Source: Candidatus Binatia bacterium
GTDB lineage: Bacteria; Desulfobacterota; Binatia; HRBIN30; BPIQ01
Reading direction: 5' to 3'
DNA length: 64,000 bases
NCBI GenBank assembly: GCA_026004195.1
Contig: BPIQ01000001.1
Location: 1,226,311 to 1,290,310 of the forward strand
The notes beneath the pieces are model-generated. The model made no database searches and had not been told where the DNA came from. It was given only the letters and a program-made list of their open reading frames with translations. Position numbers and translations under genes: made by a program. This document shows, in pieces, positions 53,597 to 62,001 of this stretch. How positions within the stretch are numbered: the first letter of the stretch is position 1; the number at the start of each line of letters is the position of its first letter.

Positions 53597-54427
53597 TCAA
53601 TCCCAGGAGAAGAGAGCGAGCGCGTTGTCCCGCAAGTACTTTCGCAAAACCCCTTCGCGGAAGGGGAGTGCCGCGGCTTCGCGGACGGCCCGGTCGAAGG
53701 GCAGAAAGGGCCAGTCCGTGGCAAAGAGGACTTTCGTGGATCCCCTCGTGTTCATGAAGTGCACGAGCTCCGGCGGCAGATACTTGGGCAGGTATGCCGA
53801 GGTCATCATATAAAGATTGTCATATTTCAAGAGCAACCGAATGGCCTCGCCCCACCACGGGTCCGCCCCGTGGGCCATGACGATCTTGAGCTCCGGGAAA
53901 AAGAGGCAAACCTCGTCCAGGTGAAGGGGGCGCTGCGGTTCGGCCGGCATGGGGGGGCCGGGGATCCCCGTGTTGACGGAAACGGGGAGCCCGAGCTCGA
54001 TGCATTTCGCGTACACGGGGTAGCAGACCTTGTCGTTGGGCGCACGCCCGAAAAGAAACGGGACGAGACGGACGAGCCGGATGTCGTACTCGCGAGCCAG
54101 CCGTTCCACCGTCCGGACGGCTTCCATGCCGAGCAAAGGATCGACGAGCGCCGAGAACAGAAACCGACCCGGATAGCGGCGAGCAGCTTCGACGTACGGC
54201 TCCGGGTTCCGCGCGTCGACGGTCAGGATCGCTTTCTCGATACCGGCGGCGTCCATCTCGGCGACCATCCGGTCGAAGGGAGTTCCCGCGAAGACCTCCT
54301 TCTCCCTGTGGAAGTAGTCTCTCGCGACGCGGACCAGAAACTCCGGCTTCTCCTGTCGAGCCGCCTCGGGTGGGTTCGGGTTCACCCAGCAATCGACGAC
54401 GCCGAAACCCAGCTCACCTGCGCTCAC
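53597..54427 (-). CDS. Amidohydrolase-2 (TIM-barrel) family protein
   Basis: A 276-residue metal-dependent hydrolase of the amidohydrolase-2/ACMSD group. The usual N-terminal HxH is replaced by GVVDCWVNPNPP. Other signatures are present: MDAAGIEKAILTVDARNP, LVRLVPFLFG, VSVNTGIPGPP, VMAHGADPWWGEAI (His), and FATDWPFLPFDRA (Asp). The altered first motif means its metal site is unusual and activity is uncertain. GTG 54427 has AAGGAGG upstream and overlaps the PPOX-like gene end by 14 nt. Confidence 0.78.
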   Translation of the reverse strand: MSAGELGFGVVDCWVNPNPPEAARQEKPEFLVRVARDYFHREKEVFAGTPFDRMVAEMDAAGIEKAILTVDARNPEPYVEAARRYPGRFLFSALVDPLLGMEAVRTVERLAREYDIRLVRLVPFLFGRAPNDKVCYPVYAKCIELGLPVSVNTGIPGPPMPAEPQRPLHLDEVCLFFPELKIVMAHGADPWWGEAIRLLLKYDNLYMMTSAYLPKYLPPELVHFMNTRGSTKVLFATDWPFLPFDRAVREAAALPFREGVLRKYLRDNALALFSWD

Positions 54428-54932
54428 GCGGTTCCTCCTTCTCGTCTCCCGGCGGGACCTCCTTCGGGCCGTAACGCACCAGGACACGCTCGCCGCTCGC
54501 GAAACCCCGCCGGAACGCCTCCTCCCACCGCCCCCAGTCGGCCGAGTACTTCCGGGAGAAGACCGAGAGCAACTCGGCTTCCCTCGCAGGATCGACGACG
54601 ACGCGCCCCTCCGCCTCGAACGAGGGCCCGTCGGGGCGACCGACGAAAATCCGGGCCGCGGTGCGTCCGGAACGGATGCGCCGAACGCGGTAGCTCTTCG
54701 CCGAACTCGCGACCCAGACCGATTCGCCGTCGAAGTGATACCAGATCTCGGCTTTCCGGCCGAAGGTACCGTCCGGTCTCTGGCTCTGGATGTAAACGTA
54801 CCGGGAGCGCTCGAGCGCTTCCCGCAAGGCGGGATCGAAACCGCCCGCGGAAACCGGCCCCGCCGCGAGGGCCCAGAAGCCGAGGACGAACGGCAAAACG
54901 CGGAACGTGGGGCCGAGACCCTTCGGACCCAT
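54414..54932 (-). CDS. Exported pyridoxamine 5'-phosphate oxidase-like (split-barrel) protein
   Basis: A 172-residue protein with an N-terminal hydrophobic signal (VLPFVLGFWALAAGPVSAGG). The body has the FMN/F420 split-barrel pattern: YIQSQRPDGTFGRKAEIWY, WVASSAKSYRVRRIRSG and AEGRVVVDP, ending with FSRKYSADWGRWEEAF. PPOX-like proteins are normally cytoplasmic, so an exported copy is odd. It lies 2 nt after phaR and overlaps the amidohydrolase gene. Cofactor binding is inferred. Confidence 0.65.
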   Translation of the reverse strand: MGPKGLGPTFRVLPFVLGFWALAAGPVSAGGFDPALREALERSRYVYIQSQRPDGTFGRKAEIWYHFDGESVWVASSAKSYRVRRIRSGRTAARIFVGRPDGPSFEAEGRVVVDPAREAELLSVFSRKYSADWGRWEEAFRRGFASGERVLVRYGPKEVPPGDEKEEPRERR

Positions 54933-54934
54933 CC

Positions 54935-55513
54935 TCACTCCCGATTCGTCGCCCGCCGGCCCTTCGACCTCCTCCGCCGTGGAGATTGGAGCCGCTCGAG
55001 CTTCTTTTCGAGCCTCCGCAAGCTCGTCTGGATTCGCCGGAGTTCGGACTGCACAGCCGGGTGCCCGGCCAGCTTCTGCATCGACCGGCGCACTTGCTCG
55101 TCGATCTGCCGCTGGAGATGGTCGAGACTTCGCTGGGGCCGTTCCAAGAGCTCGCCGAGGAGCCCCTTCGTGTTCTTGCCTCCGACCAGCCGTTCCACCC
55201 CGCGCTCGGCGATCTCGCGTACCGCCTCCCTCCCGCGGTCCACCGTCTGCACGATCTCCTGCAAGCGCCCCTCCCCTTCCCGGATGATCCACCGCAGCGA
55301 GGGAAGCGAGAGGAACCCGTTCTTTTTCTTTTCGCGTTCCAGGATGATCTGGGCGAACGTGAGGGCCGTGAGGTCCTCGCCGGTTTCGTTGTCGACGACG
55401 CGGACGTCGTACCCCTGCCGCACCAGCTCGGCCACGCCGTCGAGCGTCACGTAGGAGCTCGTCTCCGTGTCGTAGAGCTTGCGGTTGGCGTAGCGTTTGA
55501 CGATTCGCACCAT
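54935..55513 (-). CDS. phaR: PhaR-type polyhydroxyalkanoate accumulation regulator
   Basis: A 192-residue regulator with the PHB_acc_N DNA-binding domain at its start (MVRIVKRYANRKLYDTETSS and VTLDGVAELVRQGYDVRVVD). The rest is helical and basic: FAQIILEREKKKNG, then a coiled coil (QRQIDEQVRRSMQKLAGHP) and an arginine-rich tail. PhaR represses phasin and PHA granule genes and binds PHA. No phaC or phasin gene is present, so its targets lie elsewhere. It starts an operon with the PPOX-like and amidohydrolase genes. Confidence 0.85.
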   Translation of the reverse strand: MVRIVKRYANRKLYDTETSSYVTLDGVAELVRQGYDVRVVDNETGEDLTALTFAQIILEREKKKNGFLSLPSLRWIIREGEGRLQEIVQTVDRGREAVREIAERGVERLVGGKNTKGLLGELLERPQRSLDHLQRQIDEQVRRSMQKLAGHPAVQSELRRIQTSLRRLEKKLERLQSPRRRRSKGRRATNRE

Positions 55514-55594
55514 CGCTCCCCTCGCCGCTAGCACAGCCCGCACGCATCGTTCAATCGGGCCTTCGAACTTGACCGCCCTCGGGCCCTCCGATAG

Positions 55595-55608
55595 CTTCCG
55601 GCCGGAAG
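55595..55608. promoter_or_regulatory. Perfect 14-bp palindrome before the nitrilase gene
   Basis: CTTCCGGCCGGAAG lies directly before ATG 55610 and covers the ribosome site GGAAGG. Upstream are TTGACC (55569-55574) and TAGCTT (55592-55597), 17 nt apart, a weak promoter. The palindrome could be an operator or an RNA hairpin that blocks translation. The function is inferred. Confidence 0.3.
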
Positions 55609-55609
55609 G

Positions 55610-56419
55610 ATGGCCGAGTATTTCGTCGCCGCCGTCCAAGCCTGTTCGGGCCCGGACAAAGAAGCCAACCTGACCAAGGCCGCATCCCGAATCGAGGCCG
55701 CGAGCCGCCGGGGCTGCCGTCTCGTGGTGCTTCCGGAACTCTTCTCCTGGAGGCCCCGGGACGAGACCGACACGAGCGGGGCGGAAACGGTTCCGGGTCC
55801 GACGAGCGAGCTCTGCTCGTCGTGGGCGAAAAAGTACGACGTCTTTCTCGTGGCAGGATCGATCCTCGAGAGGGCCGAGGGAGGGAAAGCCTACAACACC
55901 GCGTTGTGCTTCGATCCGTCCGGGCGGCTCCTGGCCCGGTACCGGAAAATCCACCTTTTCGACGTGGACTTGCCGGGGGGCGTGCAGTTCCGCGAGTCGA
56001 GCTCCCGCCTGGCGGGAACGGAGCTCACCGTCGTTCCGACCGAGATCGGCGTGCTCGGGCTGGCCATTTGCTACGACCTCAGGTTCCCCGAGCTTTTCCG
56101 AGCGATGGTGCGCAGGGGCACGCAGGTCTTTTGCATCCCTTCGGCTTTCACGCACGTCACCGGCGCGGCGCACTGGGAGGTGCTGCTCCGCGCTCGCGCC
56201 GTGGAAAACCAGGCGTACGTCGTCGCCCCCAATCAGGTCGGAACGACGCCGAGGGGGTCGCGGGATTTCGGCAACACGATGGTCGTCGACCCCTGGGGTG
56301 TCCCGGTCGCGCGAGTCGGCGAAACCGAAGACCTCGCGATCGCGAAGGTCGACCTTGCCTACCTCGAACGAATCCGTCGAGACTTCCCATGCCTCGAGCA
56401 CACGAAATTCCCAAGCTGA
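55610..56419 (+). CDS. Carbon-nitrogen hydrolase (Nit-type omega-amidase/deaminated glutathione amidase)
   Basis: A 269-residue nitrilase-superfamily enzyme. The catalytic triad is visible: Glu43 (VLPELF), Lys113 (RYRKIHLF) and Cys154 (LAICYDLRFPE). The region ENQAYVVAPNQVGTTPRG and 'DFGNTMVVDPWG' is typical of the Nit1/Nit2 subgroup, which removes deaminated glutathione and alpha-keto amides. The substrate is inferred. The moeA gene overlaps its last 31 nt. Confidence 0.88.
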   Translation: MAEYFVAAVQACSGPDKEANLTKAASRIEAASRRGCRLVVLPELFSWRPRDETDTSGAETVPGPTSELCSSWAKKYDVFLVAGSILERAEGGKAYNTALCFDPSGRLLARYRKIHLFDVDLPGGVQFRESSSRLAGTELTVVPTEIGVLGLAICYDLRFPELFRAMVRRGTQVFCIPSAFTHVTGAAHWEVLLRARAVENQAYVVAPNQVGTTPRGSRDFGNTMVVDPWGVPVARVGETEDLAIAKVDLAYLERIRRDFPCLEHTKFPS

Positions 56420-57651
56420 GGTCCTTCTTCCGGGTCGTCACGACCGAGGAAGCTCGGGGGCATCTCGGCCGCTTCCCCCCCTTGCCCGGCGAAAAGGTCC
56501 GCGTGCAACGGGCGTTCCGGAGGGTTCTGGCGGAGGACCTCTTCGCACCCGAAGACCTCCCCCATTTCGCGCGTGCCAACATGGACGGCTACGCCGTACA
56601 CGCCGCCGACACGTTCGGCGCGTCGCCCAGCCAGCCGGCTTATCTCCGGCTGGTCGGCAGCGTCCCGATGGGACGCGCCGTTCGACGAGAACTCGAGCGA
56701 GGCGAGGCCGTGAGAATCTCGACGGGCGGGATGCTGCCACCCGGTGCGGACGCGGTCGTGATGCTCGAGTACGTCGACGAACTCCCGGACTCCACGGTGG
56801 AGGTCCAGCGGAGCGTCTCCCCGTGGGAGAACGTCGTGCGAGTCGGCGAAGACATCGCACGGGGAAAACTGGTCTTCCGCCGGGGGCGCCGCCTGAGAGC
56901 GCGCGACCTCGGGGCACTGACCGGCCTCGGAATCCTGGAGGTGCCGGTGCACCGCCGGCCCCGCGTGGCGCTCGTGTCCACGGGAGACGAGATCGTCTCG
57001 CCGTCGAGGAAGCCGAAGCCGGGTCAGGTGCGGAACGTGAACGAATTCTCGCTCCGAGCGATGGCGGAGGAAGCAGGGGGGATCGTTCGGAGCTTCGGCG
57101 TCGTTCCGGACGACGCGGACAAGCTCCGCCACACGCTCGCCCGGGCCCTGGAATTCGCCGACGCCGTGCTCCTGTCCGGCGGGAGTTCCGTCGGTACCAA
57201 AGACATCGCGCTCGACGTGATCACGAGCTTCCCGGATTCCGAGGTGCTCTTCCACGGAATTTCCATCGCCCCCGGGAAACCCACGATCCTCTGCCGCGCG
57301 CTCGGCAAGCCCGTGCTCGGACTTCCGGGCCACCCGGTTTCGGCTCTGGTCATCTTCGAGCTCTTCGGCGCACCCTTGCTCCGGCTCCTGCAAGGCGAGC
57401 GACCCGAGGAAGCGTTCGCCCCGGATCGTACCGTCCGCGCCGTGCTCGGGCAGAACGTCGCTTCGCAACCGGGGCGGGAGGACTACGTACGCGTGCGCCT
57501 CGAACGGCAGGACGGCCGTCTCCGAGCCGTACCGATCCCCGCGAAATCGGCCGCGGTGTTCAGCCTCGTCCAGGCCGACGGGCTCGTGCGGGTGCCGGCC
57601 TCCGCGGAAGGCCTGGAAAGCGGCACCGAGGTGGAGGTCCGACTGCTCTGA
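56389..57651 (+). CDS. moeA: MoeA, molybdenum/tungsten insertase
   Basis: MoeA inserts molybdate or tungstate into adenylated molybdopterin. The 420-residue protein has all MoeA domains: ANMDGYAVHAAD (near residue 65), TGGMLPPGADAVV, the MogA-like domain with VALVSTGDEI, VLLSGGSSVGTKD, LFHGISIAPGKPT and GLPGHPVSALV, then the beta-barrel end. It overlaps the nitrilase gene and the second MoeA gene (TGATG). The two MoeA proteins may serve different metals or partner enzymes. Confidence 0.94.
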   Translation: MPRAHEIPKLRSFFRVVTTEEARGHLGRFPPLPGEKVRVQRAFRRVLAEDLFAPEDLPHFARANMDGYAVHAADTFGASPSQPAYLRLVGSVPMGRAVRRELERGEAVRISTGGMLPPGADAVVMLEYVDELPDSTVEVQRSVSPWENVVRVGEDIARGKLVFRRGRRLRARDLGALTGLGILEVPVHRRPRVALVSTGDEIVSPSRKPKPGQVRNVNEFSLRAMAEEAGGIVRSFGVVPDDADKLRHTLARALEFADAVLLSGGSSVGTKDIALDVITSFPDSEVLFHGISIAPGKPTILCRALGKPVLGLPGHPVSALVIFELFGAPLLRLLQGERPEEAFAPDRTVRAVLGQNVASQPGREDYVRVRLERQDGRLRAVPIPAKSAAVFSLVQADGLVRVPASAEGLESGTEVEVRLL

Positions 57652-59678
57652 TGGAGCGAACGCGTTACCTGCAAAAAAAGCCCCTGGCGGAAGCGATCGA
57701 GCTCTTCGTCGGGGCGCCGGAGGTCCGGCCCACTCGCGCCGAGCGAATCGAAACGGAACGGGCGCTTCACCGCGTGACGGCAGAACCGATCCACGCCCTG
57801 CGTTCCTCCCCGCACTACCACGGAGCCGCCATGGACGGCATCGCCGTCCGGTCCCGGGACACGTTCGGGGCGAGCGAAGCGACTCCCGTCGTGCTCCGGC
57901 GGTGGAACAGCGCGGAGGAACCCGGCTCCGAGGAAAGGCCCTTCGTCGAAGTGGACACGGGGAGCCCGCTGCCCCCCTGGGCCGACGCGGTCGTGATGAT
58001 CGAACACGTCTTTTCCGTGGACGGCGAGCACGTGCAGGTCCGAGCGGCCGCGACACCGTGGCAACACGTGAGGCTCGCCGGAGAGGACATCGTGGCTACG
58101 GAGCCTCTTCTGCCCCGCGGTCACCGGATACGTCCCGTGGACATCGGGGCGCTCCTGGCAGGGGGCTGCCTCGAAGTGTCGGTACGGGCCCTGCCGCGCG
58201 TGGCCATCCTGCCTACCGGCAGCGAGCTCGTCGAACCCGAGCGGGTCCCGAGCCCCGGCGAGATCGTCGAGTTCAATTCCCGCATCCTCGCGGGTTTCGT
58301 CCGGGAGTGGGGCGGCGTCCCCGACAGGCTCGCGCCCGTTCCCGACGACCCCCAAAAGCTCGTCGAGGCCATCCGGTCCGCCGCCGAGAGCCACGACGTG
58401 GTTCTCGTCATTGCCGGTTCTTCCGCCGGAGCGAAAGACTACACCGTGCATGCTGTGCGCGAGCTCGGCCGGGTCCTGGTCCACGGCATCGAGATCATGC
58501 CGGGGAAACCCGCGATCTGCGGGTTCGTCGGGAACGTCCCCGTGCTCGGAGTGCCCGGCTATCCGGTCTCCGCGGTCGTCGTCTGCCTGCAACTCCTGCG
58601 CCCTCTCCTGGCACGCCTTCTCGGAATCTCCTGTGCTCCGCCCCTCTCCCTGCAAGCCGTGCTTTCCCGCAAACTTCCGTCGAAACTCGGGCTCGAAGAG
58701 TTCGTCCGCGTGACCCTCGGTCGGGTGGGAGAAAAGCTCCTGGCGAGTCCCCTGCCCCGAGGGGCGGGCGTCATCACCACGATGGTCCGGGCCGACGGCT
58801 TCGTACGGATCCCCGCACTCTCCGAAGGGGTGGCGGCCGGAGAAACCGTTCGTGTCGAGCTCCTCCGAGAACCGGACGCGATCGAGCACACGATCGTGTT
58901 CTCGGGAAGCCACGACCCTGCCCTGGCGGTGCTCGAGGACCACCTCCGTCGCCGGAACCCCGAGCTTCGCTTCTCGGTTTCCAACGTCGGAAGCCTCGGG
59001 GGTCTTCACGCCCTGGCCCGGGGGGAAGCGCACCTCGTGGGAACTCACCTCCTCGACCCGACCACGGGCGCCTACAACGTCGCGGACATCGTGCGTTGCG
59101 TGCGGGATCTTCCCGTGGTGGTCCGCCACTTCGTCGTCCGCGAGCAAGGTCTGATCGTCCGGCCGGGCAACCCGAAGAACATCCGGGGACTCGAAGACCT
59201 CGCACGCGACGACGTCCGGTTCGTGAACCGGCAGCCGGGGTCCGGTACGCGCGTTCTTCTCGATTTCCACCTCCGCCGCCTGGGAATCCCTGCGGTGTCC
59301 GTCCGCGGCTACGAAAGGGAAGAGTTCACGCACATGGCCGTGGCGGCCGCGGTGGCTTCGGGGCTCGCCGACTGCGGTCTCGGGGTGAAATCCGCGGCGG
59401 CCGCCCTGGGGCTCGACTTCGTGCCGGTCGACCGCGAGGAGTACGACCTCGTCCTGCGGGAAGACTTCTGCCGGGAGCCGCTCGGGCGCGCCCTTCTCTC
59501 GGCGCTCGAGTCTCCCGAACTCCGCGCGGAGCTCGGGCGCCTTCCGGGCTACGACCCCTCGAGGACGGGGGAAGCGAAGTCTCTCCCTGCGAGGGCGGCA
59601 CGCCCGCGGCGGTCGCTCAGCGCCGGAAAAGGTAGAGGAGGAGCGTCAGGAGCGCGCTCAGCAAAAGGCAGGTCGTGA
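57651..59678 (+). CDS. MoeA fused to a substrate-binding (PBP) domain
   Basis: A 675-residue fusion. Residues 1-400 are a second MoeA (MDGIAVRSRD, PTGSELVE, VIAGSSAGAKD, GVPGYPVSAVV). Residues 430-640 form a PBP-like periplasmic-binding domain that binds molybdate or tungstate in relatives (NVGSLGGLHALARGEAHLVG, TGAYN, FVNRQPGSGTR). There is no signal peptide, so the binding domain is cytoplasmic and may supply metal directly to the MoeA part. Its last 62 nt overlap the end of the convergent DUF2905 gene. The basic low-complexity tail may not be conserved. Confidence 0.87.
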   Translation: MERTRYLQKKPLAEAIELFVGAPEVRPTRAERIETERALHRVTAEPIHALRSSPHYHGAAMDGIAVRSRDTFGASEATPVVLRRWNSAEEPGSEERPFVEVDTGSPLPPWADAVVMIEHVFSVDGEHVQVRAAATPWQHVRLAGEDIVATEPLLPRGHRIRPVDIGALLAGGCLEVSVRALPRVAILPTGSELVEPERVPSPGEIVEFNSRILAGFVREWGGVPDRLAPVPDDPQKLVEAIRSAAESHDVVLVIAGSSAGAKDYTVHAVRELGRVLVHGIEIMPGKPAICGFVGNVPVLGVPGYPVSAVVVCLQLLRPLLARLLGISCAPPLSLQAVLSRKLPSKLGLEEFVRVTLGRVGEKLLASPLPRGAGVITTMVRADGFVRIPALSEGVAAGETVRVELLREPDAIEHTIVFSGSHDPALAVLEDHLRRRNPELRFSVSNVGSLGGLHALARGEAHLVGTHLLDPTTGAYNVADIVRCVRDLPVVVRHFVVREQGLIVRPGNPKNIRGLEDLARDDVRFVNRQPGSGTRVLLDFHLRRLGIPAVSVRGYEREEFTHMAVAAAVASGLADCGLGVKSAAAALGLDFVPVDREEYDLVLREDFCREPLGRALLSALESPELRAELGRLPGYDPSRTGEAKSLPARAARPRRSLSAGKGRGGASGARSAKGRS

Positions 59679-59829
59679 GCGGGAAGTAGAACGTGAAGTG
59701 TTCGCGGCGGACGTAGATGTCCCCCGGCAACCTGCCGATCCACGGGATCTTCCCCACCAGCGTGAGAAGTACACCGAGGACCACCAGGGCGAGACCGAAA
59801 AGGATCAGAGCTTTCCCGACACCGTTCAT
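59617..59829 (-). CDS. DUF2905 small membrane protein
   Basis: A 70-residue protein with two hydrophobic helices (about residues 7-25 and 48-66) separated by the DUF2905 hallmark [18 protein letters not shown]. Function unknown; commonly next to ruvB. ATG overlaps the ruvB stop (ATGA), so it is the last gene of the yebC-ruvCAB operon. Its 3' end overlaps the moeA-PBP gene on the other strand by 62 nt. Confidence 0.87.
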   Translation of the reverse strand: MNGVGKALILFGLALVVLGVLLTLVGKIPWIGRLPGDIYVRREHFTFYFPLTTCLLLSALLTLLLYLFRR

Positions 59830-60845
59830 GGGAACAGCTTTCCCTCCGATTCCGGCCGTTTTCCGAAGTGGGAGAACGCCCGGCGGGTCGCGACCCGCCC
59901 CCGAGGCGTTCGGTCCAGGTAGCCCTCCTGGATCAGAAAAGGCTCGTAGACGTCCTCGATCGTTTCCGCATCCTCGCCCACCGCGGCGGCCAGGGTCTCG
60001 ATCCCGACCGGCCCGCCGTGGAACTTTTCGATGATCGTCAGCAGGATGGCACGATCCATCCTGTCGAAACCCCGCTCGTCCACCTCGAGAAGCGCGAGAG
60101 CCCGGTCGGCGACCTCCCGGTCGATCCGTCCTGCCGCACGGACCTCGGCGAAATCCCGCACGCGCCGCAAAAGCCGGTTCGCGATCCGAGGCGTACCCCG
60201 GGCCCGTCGGGCGATTTCCTCGGCTCCTCCGTCGTCCACCACCACGCCGAGAAGCCTGGCGGAGCGGCGTACGATCTCGGTGAGCTCCTGCGTGGAGTAG
60301 AACTCGAGACGAAACGTCGCCCCGAATCGATCGCGTAGGGGGGAGGTGAGCATGCCGGCCCTCGTCGTGGCTCCGATGAGGGTGAACCTCTTCAGGTCGA
60401 GTCGGATCGAGCGGGCCGAGGGCCCCTGCCCGATCAGGAGATCGATCTGAAAGTCTTCCATGGCCGGGTAGAGGATCTCCTCGACGGGCCGGCTCAGGCG
60501 GTGGATCTCGTCGATGAAAAGAACGTCACCCTCCTCCAGGTTCGTCAAGATCGCCGCGAGATCCCCCGGCTTTTCGATCACGGGACCGGCGGTCGCACGA
60601 AGGTTGACTCCCATCTCCCGGGCGATCACGTGAGCCAACGAGGTCTTGCCCAGACCCGGCGGGCCGTAGAGGAGAACATGGTCGAGAGCTTCGCCTCGCT
60701 TGCGGGCCGCTTCGATCGCCACACGGAGATTGGCCTTGACCGTGTCCTGGCCGACGTAATCCTCGAACCGCGTCGGCCGAAGGCTCGACTCGACGGCGAC
60801 GTCCTCCGCCGTCCTTTCCGGATTTCTGCGCTCGTCCCGCCGCAT
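59826..60845 (-). CDS. ruvB: RuvB, Holliday junction branch-migration ATPase
   Basis: RuvB is the hexameric AAA+ motor that moves Holliday junctions with RuvA. The 339-residue protein has Walker [17 protein letters not shown] (near residue 60), Walker [16 protein letters not shown], sensor 1 [11 protein letters not shown], and the C-terminal winged helix ([16 protein letters not shown]). Length is normal. It starts 7 nt after ruvA. Confidence 0.97.
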   Translation of the reverse strand: MRRDERRNPERTAEDVAVESSLRPTRFEDYVGQDTVKANLRVAIEAARKRGEALDHVLLYGPPGLGKTSLAHVIAREMGVNLRATAGPVIEKPGDLAAILTNLEEGDVLFIDEIHRLSRPVEEILYPAMEDFQIDLLIGQGPSARSIRLDLKRFTLIGATTRAGMLTSPLRDRFGATFRLEFYSTQELTEIVRRSARLLGVVVDDGGAEEIARRARGTPRIANRLLRRVRDFAEVRAAGRIDREVADRALALLEVDERGFDRMDRAILLTIIEKFHGGPVGIETLAAAVGEDAETIEDVYEPFLIQEGYLDRTPRGRVATRRAFSHFGKRPESEGKLFP

Positions 60846-60852
60846 GGAAGAG

Positions 60853-61428
60853 TCAACGCCCGAGCTGGCGGAGAGCTTCGCGGATCAAGTCTTCGATCCT
60901 CTCCCGGCCGGCCCGCCGGGCCGCCTCGACCGCCCTCTGCGCGTCTCCCGCCCTGTACCCGAGGTTCACCAGCGCCAGAACGGCCTCCCGGAGGTGCGCG
61001 TCCCTTCCGTTCTCCTCGGAGGGGATTCGTCCTACCCGATCTCTCAGCTCGACGACGAGCCTGCCGGCCGTCTTGCGTCCCACCCCCGGAATGGCCTGCA
61101 ACCTGGCCACGTCCTCCGCTTCGAGTGCCCGCCGTAGCTCGGGGACCGGAAGCCCGGAGAGGATGGCCAGGGCGAGCTTGGGCCCGATGCCCGAAACGGT
61201 CACGAGAAGCCGGAAAAGCTCTCGCTCGGTGCGGTCGACGAACCCGTAGAGCTCGATCGAATCCTCTCGAACCCAGGTCACGGTCCAGAGGTCGACGGCA
61301 GCTCCCGGTTCCGGCAACCTTGCGAACGACTGAAGGGAAACGAGAAGCTCGTACCCGACACCGTGCACGTCCACGACCACGCCCCCGGGGCTCTTCGACT
61401 CGAGCGTCCCCTTCAGGTGGCCGATCAT
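60853..61428 (-). CDS. ruvA: RuvA, Holliday junction DNA-binding subunit
   Basis: RuvA binds the four-way junction as a tetramer and recruits RuvB. The 191-residue protein begins [20 protein letters not shown] (OB domain), then two helix-hairpin-helix motifs ([16 protein letters not shown] and [17 protein letters not shown]), and a C-terminal RuvB-binding domain ([19 protein letters not shown]). ATG 61428 overlaps the ruvC stop (ATGA) and has a GGGAGGAGGG ribosome site. Confidence 0.96.
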   Translation of the reverse strand: MIGHLKGTLESKSPGGVVVDVHGVGYELLVSLQSFARLPEPGAAVDLWTVTWVREDSIELYGFVDRTERELFRLLVTVSGIGPKLALAILSGLPVPELRRALEAEDVARLQAIPGVGRKTAGRLVVELRDRVGRIPSEENGRDAHLREAVLALVNLGYRAGDAQRAVEAARRAGRERIEDLIREALRQLGR

Positions 61429-61976
61429 GCCCTCCTCCCTCCCCCCTTGCGCGCGACCGAAAAGGAGCCTCCGACCCGCTCGCGGACGTCGGCCACGTGC
61501 AGGTGGCAGATGGCGGAGGCGAGCGCGTCCGCCTCGTCCGGCCCCGGAGGGCAGGGGAGCGCGAGGAGGTGTCGCGTCATGGCCTGCACCTGTTGCTTTT
61601 CCGCTCGGCCGTAACCCACGACGGCAAGCTTGATTTCCGCGGGACTGTATTCGAAAACCTCGAGCCCCGCGAGCGCAGCTGCCGCGAGTACCGCACCCCG
61701 GGCCTCTCCGAGCCGCAGCGCGGCCTGGAGGTTGGCGGCAGCGAAGGCTTTCTCGAGGCTCACGGCCGTCGGCCGATAGCGTCGAGCGATGTCCACGAGC
61801 TCCCGGCAGATCCGCCCGAGCCTCTCGGACCGCGAGCCCCGGAGCTCTATCGCGCCACCGGCCACGCACGAAAGCCCGCGGGGGCCTTTCTCCACCACCC
61901 CCCAACCCGTCCGGACCGTCCCCGGGTCCACGCCCAGAATCCTCGGCACCCTCCCCCGAAACCGCCCCTCCGCCAC
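61425..61976 (-). CDS. ruvC: RuvC, Holliday junction resolvase
   Basis: RuvC cuts Holliday junctions. The 183-residue RNase H-fold enzyme shows the acidic residues in RILGVDPGTVRTGWG (Asp near 17), SLEKAF (Glu near 74) and PDEADALASA (Asp pair near 147-150). 'SPAEIKLAVVGYGRAEKQQV' is the DNA-binding region. Start GTG 61976; the downstream GTG just before PRILGVDPG is an alternative. It lies 25 nt after yebC. Confidence 0.95.
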   Translation of the reverse strand: MAEGRFRGRVPRILGVDPGTVRTGWGVVEKGPRGLSCVAGGAIELRGSRSERLGRICRELVDIARRYRPTAVSLEKAFAAANLQAALRLGEARGAVLAAAALAGLEVFEYSPAEIKLAVVGYGRAEKQQVQAMTRHLLALPCPPGPDEADALASAICHLHVADVRERVGGSFSVARKGGGRRA

Positions 61977-62001
61977 GTCCCGCCTGCTCCTCCGCTCGCC
62001 G

